From: Pimelobacter simplex
GTDB taxonomy: Bacteria > Actinomycetota > Actinomycetes > Propionibacteriales > Nocardioidaceae
Assembly: GCF_900114845.1 (NCBI RefSeq)
Contig: NZ_FOUK01000005.1
Coordinates: 128,339-192,338 of the forward strand
Reading direction: 5' to 3'
Length of the DNA: 64,000 nucleotides
Below the pieces are notes generated by a model that worked only from the letters and a program-made list of their open reading frames with translations, was not told the origin of the DNA and made no database searches. Shown here in pieces: positions 1 to 7,726 of the stretch (the stretch's first letter is position 1; each line of letters begins with the position of its first letter). The position numbers and the translations under genes were made by a program.

Positions 1-234
1 CGGCACGGCCCCCAGCGCGAGCGCGCGCTGCCGGGTCGGCTCGGTGACGTCGAAGTGCTCGCGGGCCGTGCCGGGCTTCTGGATCCAGCGCGCCTCGATG
101 CCGAGCAGGTCGGCGAAGTCGAGCAGCTCGCGGTGACCCGCCGCGCCGGGCAGGTCCGAGAGCAGGTGGGACCAGACGCCGTCGACCGGGCCGACCACGG
201 CCTCGAGCTGCATGTCGTCGACGTACACGGTCAC
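1..234 (-). CDS. DUF4031 domain protein, 3' end cut by the window
   Basis: The reverse strand from a GTG at 234 reads a short protein beginning VTVYVDDMQLEAVVG and ending at the window edge with TRQRALALGAVP. The opening (TVYVDDM), a WSHL segment, the W-I-Q core and the FDVTEPTRQRAL stretch match my memory of the small DUF4031 family, which is usually 80-100 residues, so only a few residues should be missing. The function of the family is unknown. The start was chosen because TVYVDD is the normal N-terminus. The gene runs on the same strand as the downstream-lying wall hydrolase, but that gene lies upstream in transcription with about 20 bp between them, so cotranscription is possible. Confidence 0.75.
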   Translation of the reverse strand, partial: MTVYVDDMQLEAVVGPVDGVWSHLLSDLPGAAGHRELLDFADLLGIEARWIQKPGTAREHFDVTEPTRQRALALGAVP

Positions 235-253
235 CCAGCGGACCCTACCCGGA

Positions 254-784
254 TCAGCGCACCCGGCCGTAGAAGACCGAGCCGGTCCAGATCCGCTCCT
301 TGCGGACCGGGACGCCCGGGCGCGAGGCGTGCCAGATCGAGTGGTTCCCGGCGTAGATGCCGACGTGGTAGACGTGGCCGCCGCTGGTGAAGAACACCAG
401 GTCGCCGCGGCGCGGGTGCGCGATGCGGCGGGTGGCGCCGGCCTGGGCGCCGGAGGTGCGGGGCAGGCGCTTGCCGACCTGGCGGTAGGTCCACTGGACC
501 AGGCCCGAGCAGTCGAAGGCACCGGGGCCCGCGGCGCCGTAGCGGTACGGGTCGCCGGCCCGGGTGCGGACCTTGGCGATGACCCGCTCGCCGCGGGTGG
601 CCGCGGCCTTGGCGGCGCGCTGGCCGGCCTCGACCTGGTGCTGGGTGCCGGCGTCGGTGGCGACGCCGGAGGCGGTCTCGAAGGTGTCGTTCGCGTGGGC
701 GGACGGCGTGGCGACGAGGAACGCCGACAGCGCGACCGGGACGACGAGCAGGCGCGCGGCAGCGCGCGGCAGGGTGAAGGACAT
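254..784 (-). CDS. Secreted NlpC/P60 family peptidoglycan endopeptidase
   Basis: This 176-residue protein has a signal peptide (residues 1 to about 31, ending in a PSAHA-type cleavage site) followed by a single NlpC/P60 domain at about 75-176. The catalytic cysteine is in DCSGLVQW (Cys92) and the catalytic histidine in YHVGIYAG (His140); a polar residue near 147-148 would complete the triad. Family members cleave the D-gamma-glutamyl to diaminopimelate bond of peptidoglycan stem peptides outside the cell. There is no SH3 or coiled-coil targeting domain, so it is a minimal form. The 5' leader carries a probable c-di-AMP riboswitch, a known arrangement for actinobacterial wall hydrolases. The start at 784 gives a complete signal peptide. 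Confidence 0.93.
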   Translation of the reverse strand: MSFTLPRAAARLLVVPVALSAFLVATPSAHANDTFETASGVATDAGTQHQVEAGQRAAKAAATRGERVIAKVRTRAGDPYRYGAAGPGAFDCSGLVQWTYRQVGKRLPRTSGAQAGATRRIAHPRRGDLVFFTSGGHVYHVGIYAGNHSIWHASRPGVPVRKERIWTGSVFYGRVR

Positions 785-801
785 CAGGGTCTTTCGGCAG
801 C

Positions 802-930
802 GACGCCTGCGGAAGATGACCTGTCGGGCTTGGGCTGCTGGTGCCCCGGAACGAATCCTTCGCCCCCAGCCGGACGTGCGTCCGGCGTACTGCTTGGGTC
901 CCCCGTGCCCGCGCTCTCTTCATCGGTGTC
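802..930 (-). promoter_or_regulatory. Probable c-di-AMP riboswitch (ydaO-yuaA family)
   Basis: On the minus strand the leader of the NlpC/P60 gene contains the conserved blocks of this aptamer in order: GGGGGACCCAA (near 895-905), CTGGGGGCGAA (near 865-875) and CAAGCCCGACAGGTCAT (near 817-833), closing with GCAGGCGTC (802-810). The ends can pair: GACACC near 930 with GGCGTC near 802 (one mismatch), then GATGA with TCATC. The aptamer ends about 18 bases before the start codon, so it could control translation or a short read-through. In actinobacteria c-di-AMP riboswitches sit in front of cell wall hydrolase genes, which is what is seen here. The assignment is by eye and not by covariance model. 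Confidence 0.78.
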
Positions 931-1099
931 GATGTCACCCTGGTCGTGCGCGGGCCTCGGCGCGACGCGGGCGGCCCTCCCGGACGGAAGGGACGGACGA
1001 TTCCACCCTGCTGGCAAGAGCGAGCGCAGTGGCGGACGTCACGTAACGGACGTGGGCATGCTCACGCCGGTCCGGTGTAACACCCGGGCGGGACGGTCG

Positions 1100-1765
1100 T
1101 CAGGACACGTGCGGGTCGGCGAGGAGGTACTGCACGAGCCGCCCGTCGCGACCGCGCACCGGGCGGACCGGCTCGGGCACCATGCGGCCCTCGGCGGTGT
1201 CCCAGAAGCGGTCGACGCGGAGCGCCACCCGGCGCGCGAGGCGCCCCGACAGGCCCTGGTGGGGCAGGTAGGGGTGCGGGCGGGTGGGGACCCGCCGCTC
1301 GGTCCGGTAGAGCCGCTCGGCCAGCTCGTCGCAGTGCGCCGCGGCGACCGCGCCCAGGTCGGCCACGAGCTGCGCCTCCATCCGGCGGGTCTCGGTGAGC
1401 TCGCGGCCGACCTCCTCCCAGATCGAGTCCCACGGACGCCGCACGACGAACGTGGAGCCGTAGAGCTTGGCCTTCACCTGGGCCAGCGCGACCTCGAGCC
1501 GCCGGCACTGCTGGGCGAAGTCGTGGGCCCGCGCGCCGCCCTGGTCGAGGTGGCGGCGCGCGGCCGGTCCGAGGACGGCGTTGGCCGCGGAGAGGTGCCG
1601 GCTGGTGCTGGCCAGGAACGGGTCGGTGGCGCTCTGCCGGGCACGGGGGCGGTCCCGGGTCGGGCGGCAGGAGGACGCGCTGTGCATCCGCGCGTAGAGG
1701 ACCGCGTGGGTCTGGGTGACGGTGTCGGCCAAGGTGTCGACGCCTGGTTCGTGGCGTTCGTTCAT
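1100..1765 (-). CDS. Conserved hypothetical protein (221 aa)
   Basis: I do not recognise a domain. The protein is soluble, rich in Arg, Ala and Glu, with no signal peptide or membrane segment. The central part is probably helical (about 60-150), and a stretch around FVVRRPWDSIWEEVGREL may be the conserved core. The ATG at 1765 is chosen over the in-frame one at 1861 because it follows AAGGGACCGG and gives the sequence MNERHEPGVDTLADTV; the extra upstream residues are low-complexity. It is followed on the same strand, across roughly 300 bp, by the riboswitch leader of the wall hydrolase, so it is probably monocistronic. Confidence 0.7.
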   Translation of the reverse strand: MNERHEPGVDTLADTVTQTHAVLYARMHSASSCRPTRDRPRARQSATDPFLASTSRHLSAANAVLGPAARRHLDQGGARAHDFAQQCRRLEVALAQVKAKLYGSTFVVRRPWDSIWEEVGRELTETRRMEAQLVADLGAVAAAHCDELAERLYRTERRVPTRPHPYLPHQGLSGRLARRVALRVDRFWDTAEGRMVPEPVRPVRGRDGRLVQYLLADPHVS

Positions 1766-1886
1766 GGTTCCGGTCCCTTCGGTGGCGCCTCGGTGAGAGG
1801 GCCCCTCAAAACCCAGTGTGCGCCGGTCCGGGCCCTCGTACAAGGACACGGACCGGCGCACCGGAAGGTTCAGCCGGGCGGAGCGC

Positions 1887-3326
1887 TCAGACCCGCGGCA
1901 GCGTCGTGTACTCCACGCCGCAGATGTACTGCACGGTGCGCAGCACCTGGCAGGAGTAGCCGAATTCGTTGTCGTACCAGACGTAGAGGATGGCCGAGTC
2001 GCCGTCGACGATCGAGGCGCCGCCGTCGACGATCGAGGCCGCGCGGGCGCCGATGAAGTCGGTCGAGACGGCGTCCGACGCGGTCGTGTAGTCGAGGTTG
2101 CGGGCCAGCGGTCCGGTCAGCGACGCGTTGCGCAGGTGGGCGTTGACCTCGTCGCGGGTGGTCTCGCGCTTGAGCTGCAGCGAGAGGATCGCGATCGAGA
2201 CGTCGGGGGTGGGGACCCGGATCGAGTTGCCGGTGATCTTCGCGTCGAGGTCCGGGAGGACCTTGGCGACGGCGGAGGCGGCACCGGTCTCGGTGATGAC
2301 CAGGTTGAGCGGCGCGGAGCGGCCGCGGCGGTCGGCCTTGTGGAAGTTGTCGAGCAGGTTCTGGTCGTTGGTGAACGAGTGCACCGTCTCGACGTGGCCG
2401 CGGGTGATGCCGAACTCGTCCTCCATCGCCTTCAGCGGCGGGACGATGGCGTTGGTCGTGCAGGAGGCGCACGACAGGATCTTCTCGTCGAGGTCGACGT
2501 CGAGGTGGTTGACGCCGTGCACGATGTTCGGGACGTCGCCCTTGCCCGGCGCGGTCAGCAGCACCTTGGCGATGCCGGGGCGCAGGTGCAGCGAGAGACC
2601 CTCGCGGTCGCGCCAGATGCCGGTGTTGTCGATGAGGATGGCGTCGTCGATGCCGTACTCGGTGTAGTCGATCTCGTCGGGGGAGTTCGAGTAGATCACC
2701 TGGATCACGTTGCCGTTGGCGATGATCTGGTTCTTCTCCTCGTCCACGGTGATCGAGCCGTTGAAGGCACCGTGGATCGAGTCGCGGCGCAGCAGCGAGG
2801 CGCGCTTCTTGAGGTCGTCGCCCTTGGCCTTGCGGACGACGACGGCGCGCAGCCGCAGGCCGTTGCCGGAGCCGGACTTCTCGACCAGGAGGCGCGCGAC
2901 GAGGCGGCCGATCCGGCCGAAGCCGTAGAGGACGACGTCCTGCGGGCAGGGCGCCGGGCTCTTGTTGTCACCGGTGGCCTCGGCGAGCGCCGCGGCGGTG
3001 AAGTCGGGGATCGACTGGGCGCCGTCGGTGGCGCGGTAGGCCCGGATCAGCAGCGCGAGGTCGACCTTGGCGGCGCCGAGGTCGAGCGCGGCGATCGCCT
3101 CGAGGAAGGGGAAGGTGTCGACGACCGACAGCTCGACGCCGTCGATCTGGCGCGCGTAGCGGTGCGTCTTGAGGATGCTGATCACCGACTTGTTCACCAG
3201 CGAGCGGCTGTGCAGAAGGATCGTCACGTCCTTCTCGCGGTGCAGCTTGCCGACGATCGGGATCATCGCCTCCGCGAGCTCTTCGTGGTGCTTCCAGCGA
3301 GTGAACTTGTCTTCGGTGGTGCTCAA
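1887..3326 (-). CDS. gap: Glyceraldehyde-3-phosphate dehydrogenase, long form with N-terminal extension
   Basis: This 479-residue enzyme has the NAD(P)-binding motif GFGRIGR at about 135-141, the catalytic centre SCTTN with Cys289, the partner histidine near His316 (ETVHSFTND) and the C-terminal WYDNEFGYS signature. It oxidises and phosphorylates glyceraldehyde 3-phosphate in glycolysis or runs the reverse step in gluconeogenesis. Ordinary GAPDH is about 335 residues; the additional 125 or so residues at the N-terminus define a long subfamily seen in many actinobacteria. A second, standard gap gene is likely elsewhere, next to pgk and tpi, so this one may be the gluconeogenic or NADP-linked isozyme; that is inference. 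No neighbour is functionally linked. Confidence 0.93.
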   Translation of the reverse strand: MSTTEDKFTRWKHHEELAEAMIPIVGKLHREKDVTILLHSRSLVNKSVISILKTHRYARQIDGVELSVVDTFPFLEAIAALDLGAAKVDLALLIRAYRATDGAQSIPDFTAAALAEATGDNKSPAPCPQDVVLYGFGRIGRLVARLLVEKSGSGNGLRLRAVVVRKAKGDDLKKRASLLRRDSIHGAFNGSITVDEEKNQIIANGNVIQVIYSNSPDEIDYTEYGIDDAILIDNTGIWRDREGLSLHLRPGIAKVLLTAPGKGDVPNIVHGVNHLDVDLDEKILSCASCTTNAIVPPLKAMEDEFGITRGHVETVHSFTNDQNLLDNFHKADRRGRSAPLNLVITETGAASAVAKVLPDLDAKITGNSIRVPTPDVSIAILSLQLKRETTRDEVNAHLRNASLTGPLARNLDYTTASDAVSTDFIGARAASIVDGGASIVDGDSAILYVWYDNEFGYSCQVLRTVQYICGVEYTTLPRV

Positions 3327-3673
3327 CGCTTCCCCTATGAACTGTCGACAAAAGCCGCTTGATGGTAGGCCAGCGGCCCGGGGCAGGGGCTAATCGGGCC
3401 GAGCCGTGGACGTCGTGCCCTCGGTCACAGCGCCCGCGGGAGGACGCCCGGCCCGGGTGCCGAGGAGTTCGCCGGGCCGGACCCGCGGGCCTATGCTGAC
3501 CCCGACCTCAGGAGTCCGGAGCGAGGAGGTGGTCGGCGATGGAAGGCCAACCTCCCAGTCGTACCCCCGCTCTGCTCGACCTTCCCTGAGGGTTCTCGCT
3601 CGGTCCGCGCCGCTCCTGTGACGACGTGTCACGTCGGCGTCCAGGCGTGCCCTCCGCACCCTGAGGATGACGC
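3327..3673. other. Intergenic region between gap and corA
   Basis: About 350 bases with no convincing gene; the open frames here are GC-driven. A TATGCT that could serve as a -10 element lies near 3492, giving corA a leader of about 170 nt. I looked for the magnesium-sensing M-box because a CorA gene follows, but the conserved blocks are not there. A GGAGGT/ACCTCC pairing near 3522-3560 could form a small hairpin of unknown meaning. Confidence 0.5.
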
Positions 3674-4819
3674 ATGTCCGAGAACCGGTCCTTCAAGCCG
3701 ATCCGCACCCTGACGGGTCGGGTACGACGCCCGCAGCCCCCCGCCGAGCCGATCCGCCCGGCCGCCGCACCGGCCGGCGCCGAGGCGTCGCTCGACCCGG
3801 CCACGCTGGTCGACAGCGCGGTGTACGTCGACGGCGACCGGGTCGCCTCGCCGGCCACGCTCGCCGACAGCTTCCGCGCGCTGCGCGAGAACGACGACGC
3901 CATCGCCTGGATCGGGCTCTACCGCCCCGACCAGCGCGACCTGGCCTCGCTCGCCGACGAGTTCGGCCTGCACGAGCTCGCCGTCGAGGACGCGATCGTG
4001 GCCCACCAGCGGCCCAAGATCGAGCGCTACGACGACACCTTGTTCGTCGTCCTGCGGGCGGCGCGCTACGTCGACGACCGCGAGGAGGTCGAGTTCGGCG
4101 AGGTCCACGTCTTCGTCGGCCGGGACTTCGTGGTCACCCTCCGGCACGCCGAGGCGCCCGACATCGCCGCGGTCCGGCGCCGCCTCGAGAGCAACCCGGA
4201 CCTGCTCCGGCTCGGCCCCGAGGCCGTCCTGTACGCCGTCCTGGACCGCGTGGTCGACGGCTACCTCCCCGTCGTCGCCGGTCTCGAGAACGACATCGAC
4301 GAGATCGAGACCGAGGTCTTCCGCGGTGACCCCGCCGTCTCGCGCCGCATCTACGAGCTGACCCGCGAGGTGATCGAGTTCCAGCGCGCCACCCGCCCGC
4401 TCGCCACCGTGCTGCGCCGGCTCACGGCCGGCTTCGCCAAGTACGGCACCGACGACGAGCTGCAGCGCTACCTGCGCGACGTCGACGACCACCTCACCCA
4501 GGTGATCGAGCAGGTCGACGGCTTCCGCCAGCTGCTGCGCGACATCATGACGGTCAACGCCACGCTCGTCGCCCAGCAGCAGAACGAGGAGATGAAGGCG
4601 CTCACCGAGGCCAGCCTCGACCAGAACGAGGAGGTCAAGCGGATCTCCGCCTGGGCCGCCATCCTGTTCGCGCCGACGCTCATCGGCACCGTCTACGGCA
4701 TGAACTTCGACCAGATGCCCGAGCTGCACTGGCAGCTCGGCTACCCGTTCGCCGTCGTCCTGATGGCGATGGTGAGTGCCGGGCTCTACATGGTTTTCCG
4801 GCGGCGCGGCTGGATCTGA
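3674..4819 (+). CDS. corA: CorA family magnesium/cobalt transporter
   Basis: The 381-residue protein has a long cytoplasmic alpha/beta funnel domain with a helical stalk (about 60-320) and two C-terminal membrane helices (about 324-341 and 357-375). The signature YGMN (GMN at 342-344) that forms the selectivity filter sits at the end of the first helix, followed by the MPEL loop. CorA pentamers carry Mg2+ (also Co2+ or Ni2+) passively across the inner membrane. The first 45 residues are an extra Pro/Arg-rich tail. The stop codon is immediately followed by a 21-bp inverted repeat that probably ends the transcript. Confidence 0.95.
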   Translation: MSENRSFKPIRTLTGRVRRPQPPAEPIRPAAAPAGAEASLDPATLVDSAVYVDGDRVASPATLADSFRALRENDDAIAWIGLYRPDQRDLASLADEFGLHELAVEDAIVAHQRPKIERYDDTLFVVLRAARYVDDREEVEFGEVHVFVGRDFVVTLRHAEAPDIAAVRRRLESNPDLLRLGPEAVLYAVLDRVVDGYLPVVAGLENDIDEIETEVFRGDPAVSRRIYELTREVIEFQRATRPLATVLRRLTAGFAKYGTDDELQRYLRDVDDHLTQVIEQVDGFRQLLRDIMTVNATLVAQQQNEEMKALTEASLDQNEEVKRISAWAAILFAPTLIGTVYGMNFDQMPELHWQLGYPFAVVLMAMVSAGLYMVFRRRGWI

Positions 4820-4913
4820 CTTGTAACTACGTGTTACGTCCTCTACCAGGGCAGTCGACCACCCGGGTAGTGGCAACAGCGCCCGGGTAGTGGACGTAAC
4901 ACGTAGTTACAAG
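4820..4913. repeat. Intergenic palindrome, repeat family A (copy 1), terminator-like
   Basis: A perfect 21-bp inverted repeat has arms at 4820-4840 and 4893-4913; the outer arm begins CTTGTAACTACGTGTTACG. The interior holds a second imperfect stem around GTCGACC (CTACCAGGG against CCCGGGTAG) and two direct copies of CCCGGGTAGTGG (4862-4873 and 4882-4893). It begins at the base after the corA stop codon. A related element with the same outer TGTAACTACGTGTT and inner CTACCAGGG/GTCGACCACCC blocks is at 63601-63670, again just after a stop codon. Confidence 0.85.
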
Positions 4914-4920
4914 GGCGGGC

Positions 4921-5133
4921 GTGTGGCTCGGGATCTCGTCGGTGAGCTTCCTGGAGGACGCGCTCGGCCTGGTGGTGCCGTTCGTGCCCCTGGTGCTGAC
5001 GGCGCTCGTCGCCGTGCCGGTCCGCGCCCGGTGGGGCCGGCCGATCGGGCGAGCGGTCCTGGTGGGCGGCGTCGTCGGCGCGGCCGCCGTCGTCGCTCTG
5101 GTCGGCTACGTCGCGACGCACATGACGAGCTGA
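4921..5133 (+). CDS. Small two-helix membrane protein (70 aa)
   Basis: The GTG at 4921 opens a 70-residue protein with two hydrophobic segments (about 12-32 and 46-64) joined by a short basic loop (RARWGRPIGR), and a polar C-terminus. There is no recognisable family. It lies between the corA terminator repeat and the convergent VOC gene, so it would need its own promoter or read-through. Small membrane proteins of this kind are common in actinobacteria; the hydrophobic pattern supports it being real, but no homologue is recalled. Confidence 0.5.
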   Translation: MWLGISSVSFLEDALGLVVPFVPLVLTALVAVPVRARWGRPIGRAVLVGGVVGAAAVVALVGYVATHMTS

Positions 5134-5137
5134 GCCC

Positions 5138-5635
5138 TCACAGCACCTTGGTGCCGTACATCTCGCCGAGCGGGTCGGCGAGCAGCTCGAGCCGCTCGCC
5201 GTCGGGGCCGGGGAAGTAGAGCGAGACCTTCGACTCCAGGTGGTAGGCGACACCGGCGTCGTCGAGCTTGGCGCGCAGGTAGTCCCACTTCTCGCGGGTC
5301 ACCGAGATGGCGAGGTGGTGGTGCCCGCCGAGCACCTCGGCGTACGGGCCCAGGTCGAGGCCGGGCAGGGTGAAGAAGGCGAGCAGGTTGCCGGCGCCCA
5401 CGTCGAAGAAGAAGTGGTCGGAGCCGGCGTAGTCGCGGTTCTCGAAGATCTCGGTCAGCGGGAACTCGAGGAGCCCCTGGTAGAAGTCGATCGTCCGCCG
5501 GACGTCGGACGAGAGCAGGGCGGCGTGGTGGATGCCGCGGGCGCTGCTCTCGGGCCGCTCGCCCTCGGGGGCGAGGTACTCCTTCTTGATGCGCTCGCGG
5601 TCCCGGGTGATCGCGTCGAGGTCGATTGTTGCCAT
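5138..5635 (-). CDS. VOC (glyoxalase/dioxygenase fold) family protein
   Basis: This 165-residue protein carries one vicinal oxygen chelate domain: GIHHAALLSSDVRRTIDFYQGLLEFPL opens the first beta-alpha-beta-beta-beta module and HHHLAISV the second, with the FPGPDGERLELL strand near the end. The histidine after GI-H-H, the histidine in HHLA and the glutamate in LELL are in the usual metal-ligand places. Substrates of the family range from methylglyoxal adducts to catechols and cannot be told here. The start at 5635 (MATIDLDAITRD) is favoured over 5674, which lies inside the divergent promoter. It faces a MarR regulator across 59 bp, which likely controls it. Confidence 0.85.
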   Translation of the reverse strand: MATIDLDAITRDRERIKKEYLAPEGERPESSARGIHHAALLSSDVRRTIDFYQGLLEFPLTEIFENRDYAGSDHFFFDVGAGNLLAFFTLPGLDLGPYAEVLGGHHHLAISVTREKWDYLRAKLDDAGVAYHLESKVSLYFPGPDGERLELLADPLGEMYGTKVL

Positions 5636-5672
5636 GTCAACTACCATCCTCCGAGATCGTGGATATGTCAAC
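5634..5672. promoter_or_regulatory. Divergent promoter with repeated ATGTCAAC, candidate MarR operator
   Basis: The 59-bp gap between the VOC and marR genes contains two direct copies of ATGTCAAC (5634-5641 and 5665-5672), the second in an ATGT-CA-ACAT near-palindrome. A TAGACT at 5682-5687 may be the marR -10 box. The arrangement fits an autoregulated MarR repressor controlling both directions. Confidence 0.45.
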
Positions 5673-5694
5673 ATTCTCGGCTAGACTGACCCCG

Positions 5695-6165
5695 ATGAGT
5701 ACGACGACGCGCTGGCTCGACGACGAGGAGCACCTGGCCTGGCGGGCCTGGATCGACCTCAATGCACAGCTGTCCGCCCGCCTCAACCGCGAGCTCCAGG
5801 CGGCCAGCGGGCTGTCGCTCTCCGACTACGAGATCCTCGTCGCGCTGACCGACAAGGACGTCCCCGACCGCTCGCTGCGCATGTTCGAGCTCGGCGAGCG
5901 GCTGCAGTGGGAGAAGAGCCGCGTCTCCAAGCAGGTCTCGCGCATGGAGGCCCGGGGGCTCGTCGAGCGCCGGCACTGCGCGGACGACCGCCGCGGCGCC
6001 TTCGTCGACCTCACCGACGCCGGGCTCGCCGCCATCTCGGCGGCCGCGCCCGGGCACGTCGCGCTCGTCCGCGAGCTGTTCTTCGAGGGGCTCAGCGGCG
6101 AGCAGGTGCGCAGCCTCGGCCGGTTCGCGACCACCGTGCTCGAGCGGCTCGCCGCCGAGAGCTGA
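5695..6165 (+). CDS. MarR family transcriptional regulator
   Basis: A 156-residue winged-helix protein. The recognition region is LGERLQWEKSRVSKQVSRMEARGLVERR (about 68-95), followed by the wing DDRRGAFVDLTDAG, and it has helical dimer arms at both ends. The start at 5695 gives the usual N-terminus MSTTTRWLDDEEHLAWRAW; the upstream in-frame ATG at 5626 would overlap the divergent promoter. MarR proteins usually repress neighbouring genes and release DNA on binding small phenolic or oxidised ligands. The divergent VOC gene is the obvious target. Confidence 0.92.
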   Translation: MSTTTRWLDDEEHLAWRAWIDLNAQLSARLNRELQAASGLSLSDYEILVALTDKDVPDRSLRMFELGERLQWEKSRVSKQVSRMEARGLVERRHCADDRRGAFVDLTDAGLAAISAAAPGHVALVRELFFEGLSGEQVRSLGRFATTVLERLAAES

Positions 6166-6180
6166 GCCGGCCGCGCCGGC

Positions 6181-7704
6181 TCAGCCGAGCAGGTCCTCGA
6201 CGGCGAGCGAGGCGAACGTCATCGCCGCGCCGAGTGGTGCGCCCGGCCCCGGGTACGCCGACCCGAACACCGACGCCGTCGAGTTGCTCGCCGCGTAGAG
6301 CCCCGGGATCGGCACGCCGTCGCCGTCGAGCACGCGGGCGCTCGCGTCGGTGACCAGGCCGCCCTTGGTGCCGAGGTCGGAGAGCACGATCCGGGCCGCC
6401 GTGTACGGCGCCCGGTCGAGCGGCACCAGTGCCTTGTTGGGGGAGCCTGCGGAGGCGAAGAAGGTGTCGTACTCGTCCTCGCCGCGGCCGAAGTCCTCGT
6501 CCTTGCCGTTGGCAGCGAGCTCGTTGAACCGGGCCACGGTCGCGGTCAGCGCCGCCGGGTCGAGGCCGGCGCGGGCGGCCAGCTCGTCGAGGGTCTCCGC
6601 CTCGACCCAGGTGCCCGCCGCGAGGTGCTCGGCCCGCTCGCCCTCGGGCATCGCGATCGCCGGCAGCCGGCCCTCCTCGCGGCTGTCGAAGACGAACCAC
6701 GACGGCGTCCGCTCGGGCGCCTGCGCCATCACCCGGCCGAACCTGTCGTAGGGCAGGCACTCGTTGCCGTAGCGCTGCCCGCTCTGGTCGACGATCAGGC
6801 CGCCGCGGAAGCCGAGCGTGAACGCACCGCTGCCGTCGGGCTGCAGCAGGCCCGGGCAGAACCAGCCCTCGCCGGACCAGTCCGTCGCCGCGCCGGCCGC
6901 GGCCGCCGCGTCGATCACCTCGCCGGTGTTGGTGCCGCGCGGGGCCATCGACCACTCCGTGCGGCCGGGGGTCCCGTGCGCGGCGCGCCGCTCCGGGCTG
7001 CCCTCGAAGCCGCCGGCCGCGACGAGGACGCCGCGCCGGGCGCGCACCTCGGCCGGGCCCTGCGGGCCGTCGTACCGGACGGTGGTGAGGCGGCCGCCGG
7101 CGTCGCGCCCGAAGCCGGTGACGGAGCACTCGGTCGCGATCGTGCCGCCCTCGCGGACGGTGATCGCCGCGAGCCGGGCGATGAGCGCCTGGCCGCCCGA
7201 GAGCGTCGAGCGCCCCGGCCGGCCGGCCCGGTCGCGCTCGACCGGCGGTCGCAGCAGCGCGGTGACGGCGGGGTCGAGCTCGTCGCGGCGGATGCTCACC
7301 GGCTGGATCGAGCGGCCCATCGGGACCCGGCCCGGGGCGTCGTAGTACTCCGAGAACGGGATCCACTCGAAGTCCATGAGCGGGTCCGCCTCGAGCTGCT
7401 CGACCAACCGGGGCGCCTGCGCGAGCAGCGCCTCGACCCGGTCGGTGTCCGGGTCGTCGAGGACGGCGGCGAGGTAGGCGCGCGCCCCCTCGGTCGAGTC
7501 CGGCAGCCCGGCCCGCTGCTGGACCTGGGTCCCGGGCAGCCAGCAGGCGCCGCCCGAGTACGCCGAGGTCCCGCCGATCAGCGGCGTCCGCTCGAGCACC
7601 AGCGTGCTCAGCCCGGCCTTCGCGGCCAGGGCCGCGCCGGTCAGCGCCCCGCCGCCCGACCCGACCACCACGACGTCGTACTCCTGGAGGAGGCTCTCGC
7701 TCAT
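6181..7704 (-). CDS. FAD-dependent oxidoreductase, 3-ketosteroid-delta1-dehydrogenase-like
   Basis: This 507-residue flavoprotein starts with a Rossmann ADP-binding motif, DVVVVGSGGGALTGAALAAKAGLSTLVLE in part (GSGGG at about 14-18), followed by GGTSAYSGGACWLP, and closes with the FAD-capping sequence GLYAASNSTASVFGSAYPGPGAPLGAA. The layout is that of the KstD/fumarate reductase flavoprotein group. KstD enzymes introduce a 1,2 double bond in 3-ketosteroid rings; other members act on steroids or related alicyclic ketones, so the substrate is not certain. No other sterol gene is nearby. A KstR-type motif overlaps the promoter region just upstream of the ATG at 7704. Confidence 0.85.
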   Translation of the reverse strand: MSESLLQEYDVVVVGSGGGALTGAALAAKAGLSTLVLERTPLIGGTSAYSGGACWLPGTQVQQRAGLPDSTEGARAYLAAVLDDPDTDRVEALLAQAPRLVEQLEADPLMDFEWIPFSEYYDAPGRVPMGRSIQPVSIRRDELDPAVTALLRPPVERDRAGRPGRSTLSGGQALIARLAAITVREGGTIATECSVTGFGRDAGGRLTTVRYDGPQGPAEVRARRGVLVAAGGFEGSPERRAAHGTPGRTEWSMAPRGTNTGEVIDAAAAAGAATDWSGEGWFCPGLLQPDGSGAFTLGFRGGLIVDQSGQRYGNECLPYDRFGRVMAQAPERTPSWFVFDSREEGRLPAIAMPEGERAEHLAAGTWVEAETLDELAARAGLDPAALTATVARFNELAANGKDEDFGRGEDEYDTFFASAGSPNKALVPLDRAPYTAARIVLSDLGTKGGLVTDASARVLDGDGVPIPGLYAASNSTASVFGSAYPGPGAPLGAAMTFASLAVEDLLG

Positions 7705-7712
7705 GGCGAAAC

Positions 7713-7726
7713 GATAACGCGTTCTA
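7713..7726. promoter_or_regulatory. KstR-like TetR operator upstream of the KstD-like gene
   Basis: On the minus strand the bases read TAGAACGCGTTATC, matching nearly all positions of the KstR consensus TnnAACnnGTTnnA (the last A is missing). It lies 9 to 22 bases upstream of the start codon, with no clear ribosome site between, so the transcript may be leaderless or nearly so. The match is short and could be chance, but the gene it precedes belongs to a steroid-dehydrogenase family. Confidence 0.4.

Noticed and set aside
1970..2045. Small duplication in gap (two copies of a segment giving ASIVDG)
   Set aside because: Other GAPDH proteins have similar residues at both places with the same spacing, so this is the normal sequence and not an insertion.
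3490..3673. M-box magnesium riboswitch before corA
   Set aside because: The position is right but none of the conserved M-box blocks could be found on the plus strand.
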